Assembly: GCA_027627225.1 (NCBI GenBank)
Contig: CM051029.1
Span: 12,370,023-12,434,022 of the forward strand
DNA: 64,000 nt
Direction of reading: 5' to 3'
From: Congeria kusceri
Taxonomy: Eukaryota; Mollusca; Bivalvia; Myida; Dreissenidae
The first letter of the stretch is position 1. Each line of letters starts with the position of its first letter. Positions 52,156 through 64,000 of the stretch are shown here, piece by piece. The notes beneath the pieces are model-generated. The model was not told where the DNA came from. It ran no database searches and saw only the letters and a list, made by a program, of their open reading frames with translations. A program made the position numbers and the translations under genes.

Positions 52156-54491
52156 AAACAGAAAGGTAGAAGCAAGAAACGAACACAGTAGGCACTACAT
52201 TTCGACATAATGCTGGAAATGTGGCACTACCAATAATGCAGTATCAAAAAGTGAGGTAGAAGCTATATATAGCAGTGACAGAAATCGAAAGAAACGCGCT
52301 TAATAAGGTGAGCTATAAAGACACGATAATGGTATCCTTACCCAGGATAATTTATGGCTAATTGCAATCAATAAAACTGTATCAGTTGACAAAACATGCC
52401 TAGTTCTGAAACTCGCCATAATACTGTAAATAAGACAATGAGAGCACCCGATGCTGGAAATAAAGCCAGATCAATGTGTTTATGGAGAACAAATATAGAA
52501 CGGTAAATAATGGAAAGTTTTGTTTAAATAATATTGCTAGCATCATAAATATATTTAAGAACACATGTATGATTGGTAATGCGATTATTACTAACACTCT
52601 TTCTTCTTTTGACGCTCCCCAATTTTCGGGTGTTGAACTCTAGTGCGTTGGCACCATACTGTTGTCACAGTTTAGAGAATCGAATCATCTGAGATAAATG
52701 GATAATCACTCAAATTTGACTGACTGTATTTATGGCATTTTATATCGCACTCCTCTCAAATGCGTTGATAAAACACACTTGCATAACAATTAAATATTTT
52801 GTTAACCTGTAGTTGGACTGAACTATGTAATGTTGATAAAGGTAAATAATTTTAACAATCAATAATAACTAATTTTGTCACAATAGTATTGATAGAATAA
52901 ACATTGCATAGTGACACACACGTTTTCATGCTTATTCGATTATTACAAATAACCAAATGGAATGTATTTGTAGAGAACAAATGTAGGGCGTATACGTATT
53001 TCGGGAACGTATTACATATACAACAAACATGATCCTTCTTTTCCTTATGTTATGCACTAATTTAAATTCACACCGTGCTTTGTTAGTTATTTCTTGGGTG
53101 GGGATAATTCCAACAATGACACTGATCATTCACTTAAAACAAACCGAATGCATATACACATTTTTTCCAAACATAAATGTGCGCTATTCTTTCAGATCAT
53201 ATGTAAAAAGCAAAACACAATTTAAAATATGTGGGGGCCGAATAAGTAAGCAAATTATTTACATTTGTTTGGATATACTTCAATATGATATGGGTAGGTA
53301 TTAAATATATAGAGATAGTACTTAAATCAAAGTACATTGTCCTTTTTTATTGAAACAAACATACATAGCATTCTTCATAGAAACTACTTAAATTAAATAT
53401 GTAAGGATATTTTTCTAATAGATCAAAACGCATTTAATATATGCTTGGTAAGATACTATGTATTCAGACAATAGGGATTTAATCCCCGCTATCCAATTGC
53501 GTTATAATATATGGCCAATGCAATAACGGCATTTAAGACATGAAATACATTTACAAACCTGTGCAATTGCCAAGATATTCATACACACGAAATTCGCCAT
53601 AAGTACGCATAAGCTGATAAAGATAGAAATCGAATCCATAGAATGAATAACAAGCTTACAATTAAAAACATGATGGAGAGAAATCAGAGAGAATAAGACA
53701 ATCGAATAATCAGCATACATAATGCGGAATATTATTCTGTCCTTAGCCGTTTACCACAAATATTATCATATGGAATTAAAATTATTTGTGAAATTCGTCA
53801 TAAGTACGCATAAGCTGATAAAGACAGAAATCGAATCCATAGTATGAATAACAACCTTACAATTAAAAACATGATGGAGAGAAATCAGAGAGAATAAGAC
53901 AATCGAATAATCAGCATACATAATGCGGAATATTATTCTGTCCGTTAGCCGTTTACCACAAATATTAGCGTATCGAATTAAAATTATTTGTGAAAATAAA
54001 TAAAATAACATTTGTATTTGCCTCACATGCATGCAGAAGCATCTCAACATACTTCCAAAAGAAATAAACGCATGTAACTTAATGCTTGAAATGCAACCAT
54101 ATTCAATACCTTTATAATTTAATAAAGAATAACTTTGTGCTTCAGAAAATATCATATATTTAATCAAATAGAAAACGTCATTACGCATGTAAAAAAAACT
54201 GACAAATATGCGCTCTTTTAGTTACAAATATATCACTCATATTTGAAAACCGCCTTGAAATATGCAGTTGCCAATATAAAACAGGCAAGTGAGACCTAAA
54301 CTTGCTTAATAACATATAGAACAAGAACAGATGTAGGTCATAAAATGCACTGTAGTCCCTAAATTATGAATTTCAATTTTTAATTTTTATTTCTACGAGC
54401 TGTTAGCGAACACTCAACACGCTAATCGACATATTTCTGAAAATATGGTACACTCAACAGTACAGTATCAACTAGATGTGTCACAGACACG
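51187..54491 (+). repeat. Monomer M11 (3305 bp)
   Basis: First part near-identical to M4 (offset 22,983). From about 52.5 kb it begins the 6,409-bp repeat shared with M13. It contains the 201-bp duplication, with GAAATTCG at 53589 and 53790. Confidence 0.95.
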
Positions 54492-55458
54492 GATGCCCCA
54501 ACCACATATGTTTGGAAACAGTCAAAGGACCTGTCGCCAACACTAATTCTTGCCTCAAAAAATATTTTTTTAATAATTGTTTTATAGTACAAAAATGTCA
54601 AAGGGTAATACTTCTACAGAAATTGGTCGCAGCTAAAATTTCTTCCTTTACGATCGCCTAGACATTAATGTCCTTCAGCTTTGACAGTTTGAACGCCATC
54701 CGCCAAGCATTTCAAGAGTGGCTGAATCCACAAAATATCGATAAGTATATATTCTATGGTGGAGAAGTGGAAAAGGGCCATAATTCTGCCAACATTAGTC
54801 GCTGCCGAAATGCCTTCATGTATGATAACACACACGTTAAGGACCTTTTGTTGTAAAAGTTTGAACAAAGTTGATCAAACTGTTAAAAAGAAGTTGAGTC
54901 TTCGTGTCTATATTCTATAGTAGAAAAATGGCCAAAGGCCACACATCTTCCAAAATTCATTCCTTTTAGATCATCTACACATACTGGTTCCTCAGCTTTA
55001 AACATTGAAGCAAAATCAGCCTAGCACTTCAAAAAGTGCTGTGTCCAAAAAAATTCACGAAGTACTATAGTAGTAAAAATGAAAAATAGCAATAAATCTG
55101 CCAAAATTGGACGCAACCTAAATTTCGTCTTTTACGATCACCTACACATTAAGGTTATCCAGCTGTGAACGTTTCAGTTAAATCCGCCCAGCTCTGTAAG
55201 AGGAGTTCATATGTTGTATATTCTATAGTGGAAATGATGACAAAGGGCCATAATTCTACCAAATGTAGTGTCAGCAAAAATTCCATCTCTCACGATCACC
55301 AACACACTAAGGTTCTAAAGCTGTGAAAGTTTGAGCGAAATCCGCCCAGCAGTAAAAGAGGTGTTGAATCCATACAGTTTCAGGACGTGCGAACGTACGT
55401 TCGTATTACCCGACGGACCGCTAAGAACAATGTCTAACGCCTCCCAATGTGTGGGGAC
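54492..55458 (+). mobile_element. Pearl-like element P12
   Basis: Start GATGCCCCAACC. The microsatellite is altered to GCGAACGTACGTTCGTATTA (about 55390), a variant shared only with P14. Confidence 0.8.
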
Positions 55459-57594
55459 AGAAACAGAAAGGTAGAAGCAAGAAACGAACACAGTAGGCAC
55501 TACATTTCGACATAATGCTGGAAATGTGGCACTACCAATAATGCAGTATCAAAAAGTGAGGTAGAAGCTATATATAGCAGTGACAGAAATCGAAAGAAAC
55601 GCGCTTAATAAGGTGAGCTATAAAGACACGATAATGGTATCCTTACCCCGGATAATTTATGGCTATTTGCAATCAATAAAACTGTATCAGTTGACAAAAC
55701 ATGCCTAGTTCTGCAACTCGTCATAATACTGTAAATACGACAATGAGCGCACCCGAATGCTGGAAATAAAGCCAGATCAATGTGTTTATGGAGAGCAAAT
55801 ATAGAACGGTAAATAATGGAAAGTTTTGTTTAAATAATATTTCTAGCATCATAAATATATTTAAGAACACATGTATGATTGGTAATGCGATTATTACTAA
55901 CACTCTTTCTTTTTTTGACGCTCCCCAATTTTCGGGTGTTGAACTCTAGTGCGTTGGCACCATCCTGTTGTTACAGTTTAGAGAATCGAATCATCTGAGA
56001 TAAATGGATAATCACTCAAATTTGACTGACTGTATTTATGGCATTTTATATCGCACTCCTCTCAAATGCGTTGATAAAACACACTTGCATAACAATTAAA
56101 TCTTTGTTAACCTGTAGTTGGACTGAACTATGTAATGTTGATAAAGGTAAATAATTTTAACAATCAATAATAACTAATTTTGTCACAATAGTATTGATAG
56201 TATAAACATTACATAGTGACACACACGTTTTCATGCTTATTCGATTATTACTAATAACCAAATGGAATGTATTTGTAGAGAACAACTGTAGGACGTATAC
56301 GCATTTCGGGAACGTATTACATATACAACAAACATGATCCTTCTTTTCCTTAAGTTATGCACTAATTTAAATTCACACCGTGCTTTGTTAGTTATTTCTT
56401 GGGTGGGGATAATTCCAACAATGACACTGATCATTCACTTAAAACAAACCGAATGCATATACACATTTTTCCAAACATAAATGTGCGCTATTCTTTCAGA
56501 CCATAATGTAAAAAGCAAAACACTATTTAAAATATGTGGGTGCCGAATAAGTAAGCAAATTATTTACATTTGTTTGGATATACTTCAATATGATATGGGT
56601 AAGTATTAAATATATAGAGATAGTACTTAAATCAAAGTACATTGTCCTTTTTTATTGAAACAAACATACATGGCATTCTTCATAGAAACTACTTAAATTA
56701 AATATGTAAGGATATTTTTCGAATAGATCAAAACGCATTTAATATATGCTTGGTAAGATACTATGTATTCAGACAATAGGGATTTAATCCCCGCTATCCA
56801 ATTGCGTTATAATATATGGCCAATGCAATAACGGCATTTAAGACATGAAATACATTTACAAACCTGTGCAATTGCCAAGATATTCATACACACGAAATTC
56901 GCCATAAGTACGCATAAGCTGATAAAGATAGAAATCGAATCCATAGAATGAATAACAAGCTTACAATTAAAAACATGATGGAGAGAAATCAGAGAGAATA
57001 AGACAATCGAATAATCAGCATACATAATGCGGAATATTATTCTGTCCTTAGCCGTTTACCACAAATATTATCATATGGAATTAAAATTATTTGTGAAAAT
57101 AAATTAAATAACATTTGTATTTGCCTCACATGCATGCACAAGCATCTCAACATACTTCCAAAAGAAATAAACGCATGTAACTTAATGCTTGAAATGCAAC
57201 CAGATTTAATACCTTTATAATTTAATAACGAATAACTTTTTGCTTCAGAAAATATCATATATTTAATCAAATAGAAAACGTCATTACGCATGTAAAAAAA
57301 ACTGACAAATATGCGCTCATTTAGTTACAAATATATCATTCATATTTGTAAACCGCCTTGAAATATGCAATTGCCAATATAAAACAGGCAAGTGAGACCC
57401 AAACTTGCTTAATAACATCTGGAACAAGAACAGATGTAGGTCATAAAATGCACTGTAGACCCTAAATTATGCATTTCAATTTTTAATTTTTATTTCTACA
57501 AGCTGTAAGCGAACCCTCAGCACGCTAATCGACATATTTCTTAAAATATGGTACACTCAACAGTACAGTATCAACTAGATGTGTCACAGACACG
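54492..57594 (+). repeat. Monomer M12 (3103 bp)
   Basis: Element type close to P4 and P11; copied almost unchanged as M14 at an offset of 6,409. Lacks the 201-bp duplication. Confidence 0.95.
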
Positions 57595-58562
57595 GATGCC
57601 CCCACCATATATGTTTGGAAACAGACAAAGGACTTGTCGCCAACACTAATTCGAGCCTCAAATAATTTTTTTTTTTTTATTATTTTGTAGTAGAAAAATG
57701 ACGAAGGGTAATACTTCTACAGAAATTGGTCGAAGCTGAAATTTCTTCCTTTGCGATCGCCTAGACATTAATGTCCTTTAGTTTTGACAGTTTGAACGCC
57801 ATCCGCCAAGCATTTCAAGAGAGGCTGAGTCCACAAAATATCGATAAGTATATATTCTATGGTGGAAAAGTGGAAAAGGGCCATAATTCTGCCAACATTA
57901 GTCGCTGCCGAAATGCCTTGATGTATGATAACCCACACATTAAGGCCCTTTTGTTTTAAAAGTTTGAACAAAGTTTATCAAACTGTTAAAGAGAAGTTGA
58001 GTCTTCATGTCTATATTCTATAGTAGAAAAATGGCCAAAGGCCATACCTCTTCCAAAATTCATTCCTTTTAGATCATCAACACATACTGGTTCCTCAGCT
58101 TTAAACATTGAAGCAAAATCAGCCTAGCACTTCAAAAAGTGTTGAGTCCAATATATTTCAAGAAGTACTATAGTAGTAATAATGAAAAATAGCAATAAAC
58201 CTGCCAAAATTGGACGCAGCCTAAATTTCGTCTTTTACGATCACCTACACATTAAGGTTCTCCAGCTGTGAACGTTTCAGTTAAATCCGCCCAGCTCTGT
58301 AAGAGGAGTTCATATTTTGTATATTCTATAGTGGAAATAATGACAAAGAGCCATAATTCTACCAAATGTAGTCTCAGCAAAAATTCCATTTCTCACGATC
58401 ACCCACACACAAAGGTTCTAAAGCTGTGGAAGATTGAGCGAAATCCGCCCAGCAGTAACAGAGGAGTTGAATCCCTACAATTTCAGGACGTGCGTACGTA
58501 CGTTCGTACGACCCGGCGGACCGCTAAGAACAATGTCTAATGCCTCCCAATGTGTGGGGACA
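57595..58562 (+). mobile_element. Pearl-like element P13
   Basis: Same type as P7 but without its ~34-bp deletion. The microsatellite is followed by ACCCGGCGGACC instead of ACCCGACGGACC, and the second T-run near 57666 is expanded. Confidence 0.8.
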
Positions 58563-60900
58563 GAAACAGGAAGGTAGAAGCAAGAAACGAACACAATAGG
58601 CACTACATTTCGACATAATGCTGCAAATGCGACACTACCAATAATGCAGTATCAAAAAGTGAGGTAGAAGCTATATATAGCAGTGTCAGAAATCGAAAAA
58701 AACGCACTTAATAAGGTGAGCAATAAAGACACGATAATGGTATCCTTACCAGGGATAATTTATAGCTAATTGCAATCAATAAAACTGTATAAGTTTTCAA
58801 AACATGCCTAGTTCTGCAAGTCGCCATAATACTGTAAATAACACAATGACAGCTCCCGAATGCTGGAAACAAAGCCAGATCAATGTGTTTATGGAGAACA
58901 AATATAGAACGGTAAATAATGGAAAGTTTTGTTTAAATAATATTGCTAGCATCATAAATATATTTAAGAACACATGTATGATTGGTAATGCGATTATTAC
59001 TAACACTCTTTCTTCTTTTGACGCTCCCCAATTTTCGGGTGTTGAACTCTAGTGCGTTGGCACCATACTGTTGTCACAGTTTAGAGAATCGAATCATCTG
59101 AGATAAATGGATAATCACTCAAATTTGACTGACTGTATTTATGGCATTTTATATCGCACTCCTCTCAAATGCGTTGATAAAACACACTTGCATAACAATT
59201 AAATATTTTGTTAACCTGTAGTTGGACTGAACTATGTAATGTTGATAAAGGTAAATAATTTTAACAATCAATAATAACTAATTTTGTCACAATAGTATTG
59301 ATAGAATAAACATTGCATAGTGACACACACGTTTTCATGCTTATTCGATTATTACAAATAACCAAATGGAATGTATTTGTAGAGAACAAATGTAGGGCGT
59401 ATACGTATTTCGGGAACGTATTACATATACAACAAACATGATCCTTCTTTTCCTTATGTTATGCACTAATTTAAATTCACACCGTGCTTTGTTAGTTATT
59501 TCTTGGGTGGGGATAATTCCAACAATGACACTGATCATTCACTTAAAACAAACCGAATGCATATACACATTTTTTCCAAACATAAATGTGCGCTATTCTT
59601 TCAGATCATATGTAAAAAGCAAAACACAATTTAAAATATGTGGGGGCCGAATAAGTAAGCAAATTATTTACATTTGTTTGGATATACTTCAATATGATAT
59701 GGGTAGGTATTAAATATATAGAGATAGTACTTAAATCAAAGTACATTGTCCTTTTTTATTGAAACAAACATACATAGCATTCTTCATAGAAACTACTTAA
59801 ATTAAATATGTAAGGATATTTTTCTAATAGATCAAAACGCATTTAATATATGCTTGGTAAGATACTATGTATTCAGACAATAGGGATTTAATCCCCGCTA
59901 TCCAATTGCGTTATAATATATGGCCAATGCAATAACGGCATTTAAGACATGAAATACATTTACAAACCTGTGCAATTGCCAAGATATTCATACACACGAA
60001 ATTCGCCATAAGTACGCATAAGCTGATAAAGATAGAAATCGAATCCATAGAATGAATAACAAGCTTACAATTAAAAACATGATGGAGAGAAATCAGAGAG
60101 AATAAGACAATCGAATAATCAGCATACATAATGCGGAATATTATTCTGTCCTTAGCCGTTTACCACAAATATTATCATATGGAATTAAAATTATTTGTGA
60201 AATTCGTCATAAGTACGCATAAGCTGATAAAGACAGAAATCGAATCCATAGTATGAATAAAAAGCTTACAATTAAAAACATGATGGAGAGAAATCAGAGA
60301 GAATAAGACAATCGAATAATCAGCATACATAATGCGGAATATTATTCTGTCCGTTAGCCGTTTACCACAAATATTAGCGTATCGAATTAAAATTATTTGT
60401 GAAAATAAATAAAATAACATTTGTATTTGCCTCACATGCATGCAGAAGCATCTCAACATACTTCCAAAAGAAATAAACGCATGTAACTTAATGCTTGAAA
60501 TGCAACCATATTCAATACCTTTATAATTTAATAAAGAATAACTTTGTGCTTCAGAAAATATCATATATTTAATCAAATAGAAAACGTCATTACGCATGTA
60601 AAAAAAACTGACAAATATGCGCTCTTTTAGTTACAAATATATCACTCATATTTGAAAACCGCCTTGAAATATGCAGTTGCCAATATAAAACAGGCAAGTG
60701 AGACCTAAACTTGCTTAATAACATATAGAACAAGAACAGATGTAGGTCATAAAATGCACTGTAGTCCCTAAATTATGAATTTCAATTTTTAATTTTTATT
60801 TCTACGAGCTGTTAGCGAACACTCAACACGCTAATCGACATATTTCTGAAAATATGGTACACTCAACAGTACAGTATCAACTAGATGTGTCACAGACACG
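57595..60900 (+). repeat. Monomer M13 (3306 bp)
   Basis: Mosaic. The head (57595 to about 58.9 kb) is M7-like and the tail (from about 58.9-59.0 kb) is identical in type to the M11 tail, with the 201-bp duplication at 59998 and 60199. The switch lies between about 58890 (M7-type GACAGCTCCCGAATG just upstream) and 58986 (M11-type GGTAATGCGATT). Confidence 0.93.
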
Positions 60901-61869
60901 GATGCCCCAACCACATATGTTTGGAAACAGTCAAAGGACCTGTCGCCAACACTAATTCTTGCCTCAAAAAATATTTTTTTAATAATTGTTTTATAGTACA
61001 AAAATGTCAAAGGGTAATACTTCTACAGAAATTGGTCGCAGCTAAAATTTCTTCCTTTACGATCGCCTAGACATTAATGTCCTTCAGCTTTGACAGTTTG
61101 AACGCCATCCGCCAAGCATTTCAAGAGTGGCTGAATCCACAAAATATCGATAAGTATATATTCTATGGTGGAGAAGTGGAAAAGGGCCATAATTCTGCCA
61201 ACATTAGTCGCTGCCGAAATGCCTTCATGTATGATAACACACACGTTAAGGACCTTTTGTTGTAAAAGTTTGAACAAAGTTGATCAAACTGTTAAAAAGA
61301 AGTTGAGTCTTCGTGTCTATATTCTATAGTAGAAAAATGGCCAAAGGCCACACATCTTCCAAAATTCATTCCTTTTAGATCATCTACACATACTGGTTCC
61401 TCAGCTTTAAACATTGAAGCAAAATCAGCCTAGCACTTCAAAAAGTGCTGTGTCCAAAAAAATTCACGAAGTACTATAGTAGTAAAAATGAAAAATAGCA
61501 ATAAATCTGCCAAAATTGGACGCAACCTAAATTTCGTCTTTTACGATCACCTACACATTAAGGTTATCCAGCTGTGAACGTTTCAGTTAAATCCGCCCAG
61601 CTCTGTAAGAGGAGTTCATATGTTGTATATTCTATAGTGGAAATGATGACAAAGGGCCATAATTCTACCAAATGTAGTGTCAGCAAAAATTCCATCTCTC
61701 ACGATCACCAACACACTAAGGTTCTAAAGCTGTGAAAGTTTGAGCGAAATCCGCCCAGCAGTAAAAGAGGTGTTGAATCCATACAGTTTCAGGACGTGCG
61801 AACGTACGTTCGTATTACCCGACGGACCGCTAAGAACAATGTCTAACGCCTCCCAATGTGTGGGGACAG
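60901..61869 (+). mobile_element. Pearl-like element P14
   Basis: Same start and altered microsatellite (about 61799) as P12. Confidence 0.8.
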
Positions 61870-64000
61870 AAACAGAAAGGTAGAAGCAAGAAACGAACAC
61901 AGTAGGCACTACATTTCGACATAATGCTGGAAATGTGGCACTACCAATAATGCAGTATCAAAAAGTGAGGTAGAAGCTATATATAGCAGTGACAGAAATC
62001 GAAAGAAACGCGCTTAATAAGGTGAGCTATAAAGACACGATAATGGTATCCTTACCCCGGATAATTTATGGCTATTTGCAATCAATAAAACTGTATCAGT
62101 TGACAAAACATGCCTAGTTCTGCAACTCGTCATAATACTGTAAATACGACAATGAGCGCACCCGAATGCTGGAAATAAAGCCAGATCAATGTGTTTATGG
62201 AGAGCAAATATAGAACGGTAAATAATGGAAAGTTTTGTTTAAATAATATTTCTAGCATCATAAATATATTTAAGAACACATGTATGATTGGTAATGCGAT
62301 TATTACTAACACTCTTTCTTTTTTTGACGCTCCCCAATTTTCGGGTGTTGAACTCTAGTGCGTTGGCACCATCCTGTTGTTACAGTTTAGAGAATCGAAT
62401 CATCTGAGATAAATGGATAATCACTCAAATTTGACTGACTGTATTTATGGCATTTTATATCGCACTCCTCTCAAATGCGTTGATAAAACACACTTGCATA
62501 ACAATTAAATCTTTGTTAACCTGTAGTTGGACTGAACTATGTAATGTTGATAAAGGTAAATAATTTTAACAATCAATAATAACTAATTTTGTCACAATAG
62601 TATTGATAGTATAAACATTACATAGTGACACACACGTTTTCATGCTTATTCGATTATTACTAATAACCAAATGGAATGTATTTGTAGAGAACAACTGTAG
62701 GACGTATACGCATTTCGGGAACGTATTACATATACAACAAACATGATCCTTCTTTTCCTTAAGTTATGCACTAATTTAAATTCACACCGTGCTTTGTTAG
62801 TTATTTCTTGGGTGGGGATAATTCCAACAATGACACTGATCATTCACTTAAAACAAACCGAATGCATATACACATTTTTCCAAACATAAATGTGCGCTAT
62901 TCTTTCAGACCATAATGTAAAAAGCAAAACACTATTTAAAATATGTGGGTGCCGAATAAGTAAGCAAATTATTTACATTTGTTTGGATATACTTCAATAT
63001 GATATGGGTAAGTATTAAATATATAGAGATAGTACTTAAATCAAAGTACATTGTCCTTTTTTATTGAAACAAACATACATGGCATTCTTCATAGAAACTA
63101 CTTAAATTAAATATGTAAGGATATTTTTCGAATAGATCAAAACGCATTTAATATATGCTTGGTAAGATACTATGTATTCAGACAATAGGGATTTAATCCC
63201 CGCTATCCAATTGCGTTATAATATATGGCCAATGCAATAACGGCATTTAAGACATGAAATACATTTACAAACCTGTGCAATTGCCAAGATATTCATACAC
63301 ACGAAATTCGCCATAAGTACGCATAAGCTGATAAAGATAGAAATCGAATCCATAGAATGAATAACAAGCTTACAATTAAAAACATGATGGAGAGAAATCA
63401 GAGAGAATAAGACAATCGAATAATCAGCATACATAATGCGGAATATTATTCTGTCCTTAGCCGTTTACCACAAATATTATCATATGGAATTAAAATTATT
63501 TGTGAAAATAAATTAAATAACATTTGTATTTGCCTCACATGCATGCACAAGCATCTCAACATACTTCCAAAAGAAATAAACGCATGTAACTTAATGCTTG
63601 AAATGCAACCAGATTTAATACCTTTATAATTTAATAACGAATAACTTTTTGCTTCAGAAAATATCATATATTTAATCAAATAGAAAACGTCATTACGCAT
63701 GTAAAAAAAAACTGACAAATATGCGCTCATTTAGTTACAAATATATCATTCATATTTGTAAACCGCCTTGAAATATGCAATTGCCAATATAAAACAGGCA
63801 AGTGAGACCCAAACTTGCTTAATAACATCTGGAACAAGAACAGATGTAGGTCATAAAATGCACTGTAGACCCTAAATTATGCATTTCAATTTTTAATTTT
63901 TATTTCTACAAGCTGTAAGCGAACCCTCAGCACGCTAATCGACATATTTCTTAAAATATGGTACACTCAACAGTACAGTATCAACTAGATGTGTCACAGA
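60901..64000 (+). repeat. Monomer M14 (3100 bp visible, cut by window end)
   Basis: Copy of M12 at an offset of 6,409, identical at nearly every position I compared; one A-run near 63703 is one base longer. The window ends in GTGTCACAGA, immediately before where the next element start would be. Confidence 0.95.

Larger units (their letters stand above)
41440..53880 (+). repeat. Higher-order repeat block, copy 2 (M8-M11)
   Basis: Second copy of 18450-30900. Substitutions between the copies are few and scattered. The right boundary lies within the 201-bp duplication of M11, where the second duplicate copy follows M7-like variants (ATTAGCGTATCG) instead of M4's. Confidence 0.9.
52500..58908 (+). 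repeat. 6,409-bp higher-order repeat, copy 1
   Basis: Spans the M11 tail, M12 and the M13 head. Recurs at 58909-64000 (cut by the window end) with almost no differences, including the shared rare microsatellite variant and the 201-bp duplication. The clearest difference is AACAACCTTAC at about 53850 versus AAAAAGCTTAC at about 60259. Confidence 0.9.
18905..64000 (+). repeat. Macrosatellite array: 14 head-to-tail monomers of 3.1-4.2 kb
   Basis: Using the GATGCCCCCACC element start as phase zero, monomers begin at 18905, 22008, 25114, 28204, 31513, 35718, 38820, 41895, 44997, 48098, 51187, 54492, 57595 and 60901, and the next would begin just past the window end. Lengths are mostly 3075-3106, three are 3305-3309, and one is 4205. 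All are in one orientation. No conserved ORF spans the monomer. Antisense open frames recur only because the DNA recurs, and are broken by indels in sister monomers. The array continues beyond the right edge. Confidence 0.97.

Noticed and set aside
18905..64000. CRISPR array or prokaryotic repeat system
   Set aside because: Repeats are kilobases long with no short direct-repeat/spacer alternation and no cas genes. Sequence character is that of an animal genome.
18905..64000. Tandem gene cluster (rDNA, histone or snRNA type)
   Set aside because: The ~3-4 kb unit length prompted the check. No rRNA-like, histone-coding, tRNA or snRNA sequence is visible in any monomer on either strand.

Overview
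This window is non-coding, repeat-dominated eukaryotic DNA, strongly A+T-rich by eye. I find no intact protein-coding gene and no RNA gene. Several repeat signatures point to a bivalve mollusc: degenerate ~150-160-bp repeats around AAGGGCAATAACTC-like and GGGCCATAATTCTGCC-like cores, a GCGGAAAGTG...ACGCACATGCATTAAGCCC hairpin repeat, TGACCTTGACCTTGACCTAA repeats, and elements with ACGT-type microsatellites and ATGCCYCC/GGGGGCAT ends, the architecture of bivalve 'pearl' (Helentron-associated) elements. The organism assignment is family-level inference; the structures below are read directly from the sequence.

Layout. 1-871: nothing recognised. 872-1335 (minus): decayed C-terminal end of a Ty3/gypsy polyprotein (integrase C-terminal domain), frameshifted and 5'-truncated. 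1336-2640: degenerate ~150-bp mollusc repeats with a ~110-bp hairpin repeat at about 1795-1905. 2640-3480: unassigned, with one CCAAT/TATA-like pair. 3481-4260: direct copy of 15361-16240. 4267-4680: 172-bp tandem repeat. 4735-4975: more of the 1.3-2.6 kb repeat, inverted. About 5055-14820: a ~9.8-kb palindrome whose ~4.8-kb arms each carry an old full-length copy of the repeat unit that dominates the rest of the window, plus an LTR/PBS-like junction segment. 14820-18904: a divergent flanking monomer containing two tandem copies of a ~1.37-kb module. 18905-64000: a macrosatellite of 14 head-to-tail monomers (mostly ~3.1 kb, some ~3.3 kb, one 4.2 kb) that runs off the right edge.

The array is nested at several scales. 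Five ~150-170-bp core repeats make a ~0.96-kb pearl-like element. That element sits at the same place in every monomer. The 3.1-kb monomers are explained by a single 1,097-bp deletion (CCA microhomology) in a 4.2-kb ancestor that survives as M5, in M0 and in the palindrome arms. Monomers group into higher-order repeats: M1-M4 match M8-M11 at an offset of ~22,985 bp, and a two-monomer block recurs at exactly ~6,409 bp at the right end. Indels and a 201-bp microhomology duplication shared by particular monomers trace unequal crossover and gene conversion. The most interesting object here is this transposon-containing macrosatellite with its neighbouring palindrome. It is not a gene system, and no protein product is supported.
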